From: Larimichthys crocea
Taxonomy: Eukaryota; Chordata; Actinopteri; Sciaenidae
DNA length: 64,000 bases
NCBI RefSeq assembly: GCF_000972845.2
Contig: NC_040013.1
Span: 9,698,061-9,762,060, forward strand
Direction of reading: 5' to 3'
Made by a program: the position numbers and the translations under genes. This document shows positions 12,401 to 25,700 of this stretch, piece by piece. The notes beneath the pieces are model-generated. The model ran no database searches. It saw only the letters and a list, made by a program, of their open reading frames with translations, and was not told where the DNA came from. Positions within the stretch are counted from its first letter, which is position 1, and each line of letters opens with the position of its first letter.

Positions 12401-15400
12401 GCACTGAGATGCTTCATGTGAGGGACAAGGCCCGCCTGTGCCAGAGGACATGCTTGTCATCTCTAGGGATGAAGTGCATTTATATTAGAATTGAGCATCA
12501 TCCAAAAATAACTGATTTGTATGTCTCCAGGGTATCTTCCTTGTAGATAATGGACGGGGGGGATGTAGGATGGGGGATGGGGGATAGCGCAGGGGGAACT
12601 GAAGATGCAATTAATAGAGTCTGCAGGACTCAGGAACATCAAACATCGATGCACTCTCTGCAACTCCCTGCCTTTAATCCATGACATCCCGACTGAGCAA
12701 ATCCAGGCCCTGGTTATAAATTAAATTAACCAAACACTCTGTGCCAGTCAATGGGGACTGAAAAGGTCTTGTGTCGAGAAAGACAGGGCCTCCTATCAGC
12801 TGCGCTGCAGCAGCAGGGCCAGCTGATATGCAGCAGATGTTTGTCCTGCTTTTACTTGCGTCCCAGCACGAGGTTATCTGCTCCGATTCTGGCTGTGTAT
12901 GTACTCAGCCTGTTAGTCAGCATGATAAAAAATCCTGAGGTTTTGCAGTAGATCTCGAAATACCATATAATCATGTTATCAATCGGTACATCACAACTCA
13001 ACTGTTGAATTATCAAGTCATTTAAAGGTTAGTTTGTCAATCAGTCGCAATGATCTCACCTTCCGAGTCCTGTCTTCTCCTGGAGGGCTGTCAGGCAGCA
13101 TCATTTTACGGTATTCTTCTTTCGAAAGTCTCTGCAGTGATTTGCCGTCCCGCTCAGCAGCCTGGAGCCGGCAGGCGGCCTCCTGTGCGTACAGCTGCCT
13201 GTAGACGATACAGAGGGCACAGAAGAGCAGAGCTCGTCAGGAGGGGCATGAAAACCACAACCTGAAAGGGAGGCCTTGGGCCATCACAGCTTGGGTCCAG
13301 CTGTTTAGAAAATAAGGTCAGTTACACACAAAGGGTTCAGGTGGATCCATCTTAGCATGCCAACATCATGTGCCTCCCTGCTCCAAGCTAGTTGGGTGAA
13401 CGTGGGGGTAACAGGGTTGGAGAGGGGAGCTAGGGACGGAATTTGTTTTAAATCCCATCCCTGTCCTGTCTCATTCTGCCAAACCCATGATTAAAGAGAC
13501 TGTGAAGAATGCAGCCAAGCACTTTGAGAGGTAGAAAGGAAGAAGGCAGAAAAAAAAAGAGGGTTTTTGACAGAAATTACATCCAGAGACAAGTGCAAAC
13601 CAGGGACTCTGGGGGAGTGCTCAGACAACAACAGAGGAAGACATGAGAGCTGTTAGACAGGGTTGGAGAAGGACCTACAAGAGGTGACATGTTTTGTTTT
13701 GGTGGCAGTGTATGTCAGCGGGGTATTTTGAGAGAACATTTACATGATTTTGAAGGTGATGAGTGTTTAAAGGGGGGTGCAGTGAAGGCAAGACCTGACT
13801 AGTGAAGTCGTGTGACTGTGAGACCACTGCTTTAAGTGAGCAGCCTATGAGCATGACACACTGAGTGCTGTTGGCAGGGTGTTAGATGGCCACAGGGGGA
13901 TACGTTATGCTAGATGGCGAGACGTCGGGACAGCCTGGCAGCGTTGGTTACCTAGATACACTACTGCTGAGAGTTGCCCTGTTTTAAGCTTTTGGCACCA
14001 TGGCAACGAAGCCCTAAATACATAGACGGGTGCTGAAAACGTCCATGTGTGATTGCCAGATGCATTGTGACTGGAGCATGACTTCTCTGGTTCAAAAGCA
14101 ATTGCTCTATTCTGAAGGCTGCATCCAGGAAAAAGAAGAGCTCTGTATACTGGTGGTTTGGTGCTAAAACTGTAGGGACTAACCCCTTCTTTTCCTCCTG
14201 TATCCTGACTAAGTTCTTGTCCAATTTGTTCTGACACGCTTGATCTATGATTACGAGAAGATTGAAACAACACTAAAGCCCTGACCTTTGCAATTAAAGG
14301 TTATTCTGCTCTGCGGGAGTGTCTGTTACCTACAATATGTAATAAATGTTTTCTTGCACAGCAGGTCCAAAGCATGGTGTGAAAGAGAGGAAGTATGTTT
14401 TTATCCAACCGTTATAAATACAAATGCCATGATGAAATGTTTTGGACTTTTGGTCTCCAAAAAAAGAACAGAAAAAGAGCGGGGGTGTGTCAAGTTGCAC
14501 GTAACCACAACAACCCTGGTTTGGGTCCAGATTGGGTTGCTTGTTACATGTCACCTCCTCCACCTCCACCTCTCTCTATAACTACAGCGGTTGATTGAAA
14601 CACCACAGGGTTCATGTTGTTCAGAGGAGACATTCATTCATCTTAGGTGGGACACAGCATGATGTATGTATGTATGAGTGATGATTCACATTTATTTTGG
14701 CAAAATTCCAGAAATTCACATTATCACAATTTCAATTATGTCACAACTACAGGTATTCAGAGGGTGTGCTGGATGAGGGTCTAACAGGAGGATGTTTTGG
14801 TGGACAGTGCACAGCAGTGGGATTCTGCAGGAGATACAGGATAAATGTCACATACACTAATGTCACAGCTGGTTTCCATCCACTCTCAGCATGTGCCACA
14901 TGGAAGGACTAGCACTTTAGACCTGCTATGAGGGGACGAGTGGGACAATAGGGGTAGTGGGGATATGTGGGGAAACAGGCTGGGTCAGATTGGGGCCACG
15001 TGGGGTTGACTTTGACGAACTGTGTACCTTGAACGCTCAGACAGCATATTGAGAAGGAAGGCTAATAAGCTCTCCGCTCCTCTGGAACAAGAAGCAGAAG
15101 CAAGAGGAGAAACAGCCCAGGGTTAGGAGCATTGTTACACATCCTGCATTACACACAGTGTTACAGCAAATGAGAAAACTTTTTAGAAAGCGGGAAGAGA
15201 AACTTCATTATGTTAGAACAATATCTGTGAGTAATATTAGGCCATTCATCATGAGGCACTGTTATGTAAGATGAAATAAAACTGCAGGAATATATAAACA
15301 AACAATGGGGAGAGTAACTGAATTACAGAGCTTTTTCATAAGTCGGCAGAAGATGACTTCAGTGCATGCGATCAATCACATAGCTCTTAAGTGGCAAATT

Positions 15401-18400
15401 TCACAGCCTAAATGAAATTACTTGGGAGCTAGAGCAGGGGGTTTCTTCCAGGGCAGATCTCACATTCTCTTTTCCAAAATATACCCCGAGTCCACACACA
15501 GACACCTTTAAACAAGCACACACACATACACACACACACATCTACACTTACACCATCAGAGGTGTGTTTCAATTTCACCATCAATGGCTCTCTGTTCTCT
15601 ACAGGAAACCATTTAATCATCAGACAGATACAGTCAATCGTCACTGCTCATATAAAGTCTGAAGAGAGTATACGTTCTCAGCCTGGCTGAGCGGCTGCAT
15701 ACGTCCCTCATCCTTTGCATTTTTTTCTAGAGGCTATTCTGTGGCAGATGTCCTTGGGTCGTGTGTGTGACAGCAGTGTGTTGTTCTGTATGGATCGTTG
15801 TTTGGCTCCCAGAAGAGATGCTGATCTGGTAGAGGCTCAGCCTGGCAGCCCACGGGGACCCGGCTTCACGGGAGCGATCAATAACCGCAAGTGACATGTG
15901 CCAAGTGTATTATGTCTGCAGCTTCATTGAGCTTATTTATTTTGTGGCTGTCGGCTTCAATCAAGGCCAGTTTGTGCACACTGGGTGGGCTAATGGAGGA
16001 GACACTTGTATTGGAATGGGTCTGGCTCTAGTGCAGCAGTAAGTCTGAGGGGAACAGCTCCACAGTGAAAGAAACAGTGCTAACGAGGCTAGTTAGCGTG
16101 ATTAAAAAGTATGTCATCTAGCATTGCATGAGAGCTAGCCTTGAACTTAATGTGAACTGGAACCAAATTGTACTAACTCTGTGGTATGAGAGTGGTATAG
16201 ATGCTAAATATTTAATTATGTTTTCATACAGTATGTGCCTTTTCTTGCGTTCTCTCTCACACACACACACACTCACCCACACTCTGAAATGTTGGGAGGT
16301 CCTTCTGTGTTGGGGGCATCATCATCATCATCATCATCATGATCATCATCAGCCGTCTTCATGCCCACTGGGAGATTGCAACCAGACTGTGGGCGTGTCT
16401 GTCCACAGGCCTCAGAGCTGGGCCCTGGCCCCGGCTCTGGCCCTTGCCCTGAGCTGCTGGTCTGAGGGATGGTGTACACCTTGGAGGAGTCAGCGGACAT
16501 ACAGTATCTGGCACCACGGGCCAATGGACTGCCAGAGTGATGTGAGCCACTGACCAAACAGCAAAAAAAATAAAGAATAATGTAACTCAAAAGTGACAAA
16601 ATGAATGATTTTAGAAAAAAACATGAAAGCATAAACAAATAACAATGAAAAAATGAGAAAGGCAGCTGGTTCATGTTGAGAAAATCATGTTTTTTTTGAT
16701 TGATGATTACTGGATGCTCAAACTTTTCTGTTGACCTTGATAGGATGACATCATTTCCTCCACATTGAGCAAAATCCCACAAGTTTATCCCTAACACAGA
16801 GCTATTGTAAGATGACTCACATCCAGTCTGCCGAGTGCATATTCCTGCTTAACTTTGCCCTTTCAATATTTAGACAAATATCAACTGACAAACCAGATTA
16901 AAGGGTAAGTACACTAAAACCACAAAGAGGCGTATATTCCCGCTTACTCCCACAGTCCATTTTATTAGAGGTTTTGCAATATCAACCACTGTGACTCCTG
17001 CTTATTTCTGGTTCTGAAAGAGTAAAACTTAAAAAAAATAAAGTAACTGCTTTCTTATTTTGTTATTTGGGTGAAGTGACCTTTAAACTAAAATAATGAA
17101 TGTTGCATTTGTGGAGAGAAAAATGTATGATCCTAAAATCTTATTGATATTTCAGCTACAGTTTCAAAAAAGCAGTTTGTTTCTTGTTGATTTTAATATA
17201 CAGCATATCACTAAATCCATCTGATTTAAATGTGGTTAGATGTCATTATTCTGTTTACAGTTGTCATTTCAGCTTTTTGAAATACTACATCCTCATTCAA
17301 GTAATGGTGGATTTATGCGGGATGAATGCAACACATTTGACAATGATGTGAAAATGAGCTGCAGCACTCTGGTTGTCTTTGCACTGCTTACATTGCATCC
17401 TTCGTAACTGAGGTCCCTCAGAAGCTCACATCTACTACAGCTTCCTATTCAGCTCCTCATTAATATGAGGGCGGGCAGGTTGTGTTTCGTGTCACCTGCC
17501 TGGTTAGGATTAATCTGTTAGCTGCTCAACCGGTCCATGGAGCTGTCAGGTTTTGGTCCAAAGAGCTTGGAAAACTTTCAGCAAACACAAAACATTCCCC
17601 TAAAATACCCAGAGACATTAGAGTTGGCTTTAGCTGGAGGCACTACATCCACCATATTTCCATATTCATGACCATCTGGGCCACACCCTGCAAAATGTGC
17701 TCCTGCTGCTTCACTGTTTGTTCAGATGACACTCGGGTGTCAAAGACCATTACATAAAAGGTGGGAAGCATCGGAGTAGTCAAGGTGATGACATGGGCTC
17801 TTTACTCATTTTCTGAATGATATCCTGGAGTGGACAGTTCTGACGCTCCCCAAACAGGTCAATGATCTGAACAGATTGTGGTAACATAATCCTGTACGGC
17901 ATAAACAAATAGATACCCATTCTATTTCATCGAGACAGACTGTGAGTGGCTGCAGGGCCAACCCTCTGCGACACCTCTCCTCTTTCCCAGATGGGCTCCA
18001 GTCTGGTGAGGAGGACTTGGACGACAGTGTGATGATGAAACCACCACCCCCCCTTCCTCCATGTTGCGCCAGCCTGACAGCAGCCCCACCCACTGGCTTC
18101 AACACAGCTGGGCGAGTCAGGTTGTGGGGTCAGGAGTGAGGGAGCTCGGCTAGGTGGAAGGGTCAGCTAACAGCTAGCAATCATCCCTTTGTGCATGCTT
18201 TTGTCTTGAGTGTGATTAACAGGACAGATAACGGGCTGAAGTGTGGCAGTGTGAATGTGTGTCCGCATGTTTGAACAGAGCGGTTTGTGCTTTGAGCTGT
18301 ATACCATGAAAAGGGTGTGATATTTCTCAGTGGGTAAATCAATGACCCAACACGCTCGAATTAGGCCACAACAGAATCAAGTAATTACCCATTCAGGAGA

Positions 18401-19069
18401 AAGACCGATAAATAATACACATTCTGTCTCGGCACCGTACCTTGAATGGGATGAGATCTCGCTCAGGTCTCCGATGCTTCCTTCTGTCACATGACTAGAC
18501 AGAATAGCGGAGGCGTAGCCCTGCGGCAGGTACAGTTTCCCATGATCCTCTTCTGATGCCCCGTCCTCATGGTGCTCCGATACCCAAGGGTGTCCCTGCT
18601 CTCCCACCCTGCCCTGCATTAACACCCGGGCACCAGGGGCCACGCAGGGATTAGTGTCGATGCCGCTGTCTGTGGACGCCCCTTTGATGTAAGTGAGGCC
18701 GAGCATCTCTGGGTCCATCAGGTCTCCAGAGCCAAAGTGCTTATCGTCGCTGTTGCTGGAGGCGTTGCTTGAGAGAGTGTTGCTACTTGAGTGGCTTGAG
18801 TTTTTATCGCCCGTCTGGTTGAAAGAGGGAGGAAGAGGGATGAAGTAAGTAAGACAATGTCAAACAGCATTTAAATAATTATTCCAGTTGTTTTAACATT
18901 CTTGGTGCACGACATGGGGATGGGATTTACCCTTTAGGCTACATCATGTGTGTCCCTGACTGAGGTGACAGCTTGTTTTGTTGAAGCTAGTTGACAGGTA
19001 GGAATACAAATAACCAAACTACTAATTTATGATCAGTTGTTTATCATCACAAAACAAACAAAAAAAACC

Positions 19070-19110
<41 letters not shown>

Positions 19111-22100
19111 ATCTACAGACATAACAGGCGACAATTTTGTTTTTCCTCAGAAGGCTCAAATTCTGTCCACAAATTTGTAAAATTGGTGTCAGTGAGCACT
19201 TCTCCTTTGCCGAGATAATTCATCCATCTGACAAATGTGGCACATCAAAATGCTGATGAAATAGAATGACTAATGCACAGATGTCTCTTGGACTGATCAC
19301 AATTAACTCTAAAAATGTGCAGCTCTATCTTGAAAAAAGCCAGCATCTGGTGTGACCGCTATTTGCCTCATGCAGTCTTCACACAGAGTTGATCAGGTTG
19401 TTGATTGTTGACTGTGGAACGCTGGCCCACTCCTCTTCGATGACTGTGCAAATTTGCTGGAAATTGGCAGGAATTAGAACAGGCTGTCGTACACGCCGAT
19501 CCAGAGTTAGCATCCCAAACACACTCAATGGGAGACATGTCTGGTGAGTAAGCAGGCCAAGCAACTGGGATCTCTACACAGCATCTCTGTGTGTTCAAAC
19601 TGCCATCAATAAAGTGCCCCCCATCTTTGTTGTCTGTAGCTTATGCCTGTCCATACCATAACCCAGCTGTCAACATGCAGCACAACGTTTACATTAGCAA
19701 ACGACTCGCCCCCACACAACACAGTACACACTGTCTGCCATCTGCGCGGCGCAGTGTAAACTGGGATTCATCCCTGAAGAGAACACTTTTCCGAAGTGTC
19801 AGACGCCATCAAAAGTGAGCATTTGCCTACTCAAGTCGGCTACAACGATGAACTGCAGTTAGGTCAAGGCCCCCGGCGAGGACGAAAAGCACTTAGATGA
19901 ATTTCCCTGACACGTTTGTGCAGAAATTCTTTGGTTTGTGCAAACCAACTGTTGCAGCAGCTGTCTAGGTGGCTGGTCACAGATGATGAAGATGGTGTAG
20001 AAGCTGGATGTGAAGGGCCTGAAGGGGGCGGTTACATGTGGTCTGTGGTTATGAGGCTGGTTGGAGGTCCTGCCAAATTCTTGGAAACAACGCCTGAGAC
20101 AGCTTATGGTCGTGAAATGAACATTCAACTAATGGACAACAGCTCTGGTGGACATTCCTACAGTCCAGTAGGCTTTATAGTTTAATTTTACTGTGATTAG
20201 TCCATGGCCATGCTGATTGATCAGCCTCTTGATTTGCACACATTTGTCAGGTGGATGGATTATCTTGGCAACAGAAAAGTGCTAACTAACACAGATTTGT
20301 GAACAAAGTTGAGAGAAATAGTAGATTAGACACTTTTTGGCTCAAAGACAGGCCCCTTGTGAAGGTTAACAGCAATGCTTAATTTGAGAATATAATAAAG
20401 ACCTCAGGATTATGACCTGTCAGGTTTTCTTCATTATCTTATGCTTAAAACTATTAAATCATGGAAGTAACATAAATTGCATCACATCAAAAACAGCTAC
20501 TCTGATTTTAAAAACAAGGTCTGTGCATTAGGGAGGGAATGGTTTAAATTTTTATCCACTGGACTGGGTTAATGCAACACTGGCTGAAAGCACTGAAAGA
20601 TGTTGTTAGCTGTGTGTGCCAGCCTCCAGCATCAAAGGAAAAATAAAAGACAGAAGGAGAGACGGTGTACGGGTCCAAAAAAAGATAAGTGAGAGGGGAA
20701 TATAGAGAAAGGGGAAATGAGAGCCTTGAACACTTAATATATTCAACCTTCTAGGAAAATGTGTCCTAGAAAAAATGGAGAGAACTGGAAACAGTGATGA
20801 GATGAGACGCCCGTTAGCATGCTGATGAAGAAAAAGTGATAAGTGCAAAGAGCAGCTAGAGGGGGTGGCATGTGTTTGAATACCCTAATTGAGCTGCTGG
20901 TTGCCACAAAGCCCATAAACAAGGGCAATCTGACCCTGACTCAGAGGCTAATGTTGGGTAAACCAGGTCTGACATCGCAGAGCTGGACTTCCAGTCCGAA
21001 CACAACACTCACAGAGGTTTCATTAAACTGCATTAAAAAGCTTTGAGCACTTCAAAGCAAGTCAACAATGACTAAACACTTCCATTAAATGTCATGTGGA
21101 CAGCTTCTGTCAAACTGAAATTAAAGTAGGTCAGGCATTTACCCTGGACAGCTTGTTGGGTGAGTCTTTTCCTCCTTCTCTTTGCTTCAGAGGGTTCAGG
21201 ATCTTGGTGGAGGGGATGTGCCATTTGGCCTCTGTGGACCGAGAAGAAGTACCAGTTATGAATAGACTGCATAAATCACTGCTGGGCTACATGCCTTTAA
21301 AAAACATTACATTTCGAGACATTTTATGCATCTGAATCACGACTGCTTACCTGCGGACCTGGTCCTCTCCAGGGTGGGCTCCCTCTCCCTGTGGATTTCT
21401 CCATCTCCCCCCTGGATGTCCCCTGCCCGCTCATGGAGGATCGGGGAGGGACACCTGCAGGAAGAAAGAAAAGGAGAATAGACTATAAATTATATTCTGC
21501 CTGCAGAGTGAACTCTGTATTCTAGTCAGAGCAAAGGCTTCAAAAGATTTACCACAGATGTACAGCAATTAGCTCAAGATCATTTAAGGTCGAATCACTT
21601 GAGCTTATAATAGAATAAAGAAGCTGCCAGACAACGCTGACAAGAGACCTCCTTTCATTCGACTCGGCATGCCAGGCACTCTCTTGCTCTTCACAAAGGG
21701 GAAAGAGCAGCAGATTTTTCAATGTAGGTCTTAATTAAACCTTAAAGAGTTAATAAAGGTTACAGCGGAAGAACAGAGGCCACAGTGTTTCATGGTCTTT
21801 TAGCAAAGGCTCTAACTGGAGATCAACCGGCCAGTCAACGCATCTGTTGTTCTGCACTGTGGCAGCTCTGACAGGGCACAGTGATCCCTGAGAGTTCAGT
21901 GCACTTTTGAGGCCTCTGACAGAAAAGAGGCAGCATGAAGCTAAGCCTCTTGTCATGGTCCATAACCACTTACAGACAGACATTGGTCTCTGATGGATTC
22001 TCATGTACAAGACTCACACTGACAGATGTAATGCCTGTGCAGTCTGAAGCCATGCTGTCCTGCCAACCATATGTGTAACATTGGATTCAACAGCTATGGT

Positions 22101-22669
22101 ATTGTACTGTAAAGAAGACAAAACTGACACATGAACACGTGAACTTGAAAATGAAACTTGAATTGAACTTGAAAAAAATTGTGATGGCTGTAATCAATGC
22201 TGAAGCTGCTTCTTACTCCTTGCAAAATTTCACCTCGTTTCAATGGCTTTTTCCAAAATTACAGAGCAGTTTGCTAAAGTGGCACTTCAGTTGCAGTAGG
22301 ATAAGGACAAGAAAGTATTCTTCATAATCACTTCCTATTATACTTAAGTGCTCATCCTTTCTGAACAGCAGATGATGTGCTCCAAGTTACAACAACGCAA
22401 AATACTGTACTTGGATTGTACCTCTCTGATTTTTAAAGGCTATAAAACAGAATGGCTTAATTTACAAAGTGCCCATTTAGGTTTGAGATAGTCTTAATAT
22501 TATCCTGAAAGACTTCATGAAACTTAAGCTTTGGGATCATTGAATGGAAAGTATAATAATGAATGTTAAATGAAAAAATAAAAAACTCATCATCATCCAT
22601 CTTTTATGCTCTAGATGTGGTATTATACCGAGGCAGGCATATTTTATTGTTTGGTTAGTTCACTTACTG

Positions 22670-22721
<52 letters not shown>

Positions 22722-25700
22722 CTGACGACTGGCGAAAAGTGTGCTGATGATTTGGTCATTCAATGTGGAAAAATTGCTGTCATTTTGCAAAATTGCAAGT
22801 TCTCAGAAGTAGTGCTGGGACTGATTGTAGCTGCATTCATTACTGCAAAACCACATATTCCTGGAGGGACTACTTAGAGGCTATTTCAAAAGAAGTAACA
22901 CTGCTGTGGTCCCGTACCCATCATATCCGGGCTGCTGGGACCAAGTGCCGCTGCCGCAGGGTCCTGGATCACTGGAGGAGGACTGGTTACTGGGGGAGCT
23001 GCGATAGTGCTGGTCGCCCTTGTTACATGAGGTGACCTGGGGGTTCTCCATATCCGGCATTGTCCTGCAGAAACAGAGGGACAAAAGATACACAAGTGTA
23101 AAATACATGGTCATAATTCATTTATTTGACTTATCTAAAAGAAATAAAAGATTTGAATCCTTACTTTTAATTGGAATCTGTAAATGTTTACCTTGATTAA
23201 TGACTTAAAATTAATTGATTGTAAAAAAAAATATTGTTGTTGATACATTTTCTGTCTAGTTGAGTAATTGCTACCCAAATTATTTCAGCAACACGCTGAA
23301 ATTACTTTTGACTTTTTGACTCTAGATGCTCAAATTTCACAACAAACTGGAACCACTTCTTTCCCTCTCTATCTCACATGTTAATAACTATATTATCAGG
23401 TGTCACTGGAGTGAAGAGTCCCGTGGATAATCTCTAAGAAAATGTGAGAACTGTCAGTAAGGGAGACGGTGTCTTGTTCTCCAAAGACAAATAGAAGCAG
23501 AGATTAGTTATGGTAATAAGCCTCAGTGAGTATTCCAGATGGTGAAGCCCTGTGTGTATTTAAATACACAAGTGGCTTCTGAATATAAGAGGATGCTTGA
23601 GATTTCTGATTTAAAACACAAACTTGACTCTGCTCTTGAACTATATCTTTTCATGTATGACTTGTCACAGGATGGGTACTCATGTACATACTTTTGTTTT
23701 GACCATTACCTTAGCTCAACCCATCTTAAAGTGCACATCACTGTCATGCAATAAGCCCTGGCCTGACTTAATGTCAAACAAGAGGTTTCTTTGCTTACTT
23801 TCGCCTGGTCAGGAAAAACTTGTGGACTACGGTCTGGAGGGAAAAATAAACATTGGATTGGAGTTATGTCTGCAGCCCGGAGGCCTTCCTTTTAACCAAC
23901 ACACTAAAGTAGGCTAGATGACCGGACGGAAATAAGACTGCAACAACATAGGCAGGATGGCTTTCACATTAAGTCTCAACCTTGGCTTGGCTGCATACTC
24001 TATACTTCTTTCATGTCTGTGTCTTTTCTCTTATCTGTTTCTTATCTGTCTAAGCTCATATCCCAGGTGTATTTCTGGCTTACTTTTAAAATTTAAACAA
24101 TTACAAGAATGAAGGAACAAAGTTCAAAGACCAAAAATGTACAAAAAAATTAAAACGGCCTCAGTGGAACCACATAATTCAAGAAGTGCAATATAAAAGT
24201 CCATTTAGAAGGCGGTGAATTCCTAGCATCAACCCTTTCTGCTTTGTCATCAAATTTCCTTTGTCTGGACCTCCATGGGAAACTCACTAAACTGTCAGTA
24301 ACTCAGTCGCGGCACACATCATCGAATGCTTTGGCCGGATTGCTACATTTCCTCCCCGGCTGAAGTGTTAGTCTCCTCAGCCGGGTCCAGGCACTTTAAT
24401 GTGAAACAGCCGCAGCTGCTTTTTGTTCCCAGTCTCTTCCTCCCCTGGACATAATGTAAAGTTCTAGGGGGGATATTGAACATAATTTGTCTGTCCGCGC
24501 TGCAATAACATTGGAGGCTACAGAGATTAGCATCCAGTCTCAGTTTGCTGCAGAGTAAGTGTCATGTTTTACGTGCCAAGTCTGGATTCAGCTTTATGGT
24601 TGGACGGGATGATGCTTTATCTGACATATCAAGATTTATACGTGTCCTGTAGAGCCTCTCACAGCCCTATCAGATGATGGCCACCTGTCACGTTCCAAAC
24701 ATGTTCATCTGAATTTACACTGCATGTTATTTAACTCTGTTAAATATATAAAAGTACATATTGTTTATTCATTAGTCATCTCTTCCAATTGTATATTCAT
24801 TACTTTTAGTTAATGTTAACTTTTAGGACTTCTCTGCTTGTGAGCTAAATAGTTTTCAGTCGCTCTCAATGGTTCTCTGTCAAATATGTTACAGCTGACT
24901 TGATGTGTTTTTCTTTTTTTCAATGAAATCATGATTTCCATCTTTTCAAAATAGTTGACCTCTACAATCTTTCCACAGACAAACAACTGCAGAAGTACCA
25001 CTGGTTATGAATCACTACTATGCACATGTAAAGTTCAGTCCATGTCCACACAACATGAAAAAAAAAACAAGCATCTTTTTTTTTGTAGAATATGCGACTG
25101 TATAATATTACCCTCCTGTCTGTTCCTCCCTCCACTACTCCCACTCCCTCTGGGGTGTTACATATCGTGGTCTGGGGAAGAGCACTCTCTTTGTTTCTGC
25201 AGTAATTGGATGAGATGAGCTGAGCTGTGTCAGTGTCCCCATCACCTCCTCCTCGGCAGGGTGCAGGAAGAGGGAGGGAGCGGGGAGTAGGAGGGAGACG
25301 GAGAGAGAAAGAAAGGAGCGAGGGGGAATGGAGTGCTCCCACTGCCTGGGACTCTGATTAGGCAGAGAAGGCGGCCATTATCCCAGTATAGTCAGAACAG
25401 GCAACACCAGGGGGGGTCGGTGTGACACACTGGAAAGGTTATCATGACTGTAGGGGTTTCATTAGAATGAACAAATCACTGCTTTACATGGCTCAATGGA
25501 GATGTCCAAAAGAGACACTGTCTAGGACAGGAACAAAGTCTGAGCGTGGCCTTATCATCTAAAGGCAGATGAAAGCGAAGCTGTGAATTCATTGGACTAA
25601 AATGCTCCCATCAATATGTATGCAAATAACAGAAGACAATAACAGCCCCTCAAAGTGTTACTGTGGCTCTTTTCTAAATCAGAAAGGCTGAGAGTTCAAA

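Noticed and set aside
16128..16553. 141-codon plus-strand open frame with a His run
   Set aside because: Opposite exon 14; the His run is the complement of the GAT repeat and the Leu-rich part is antisense to coding sequence.
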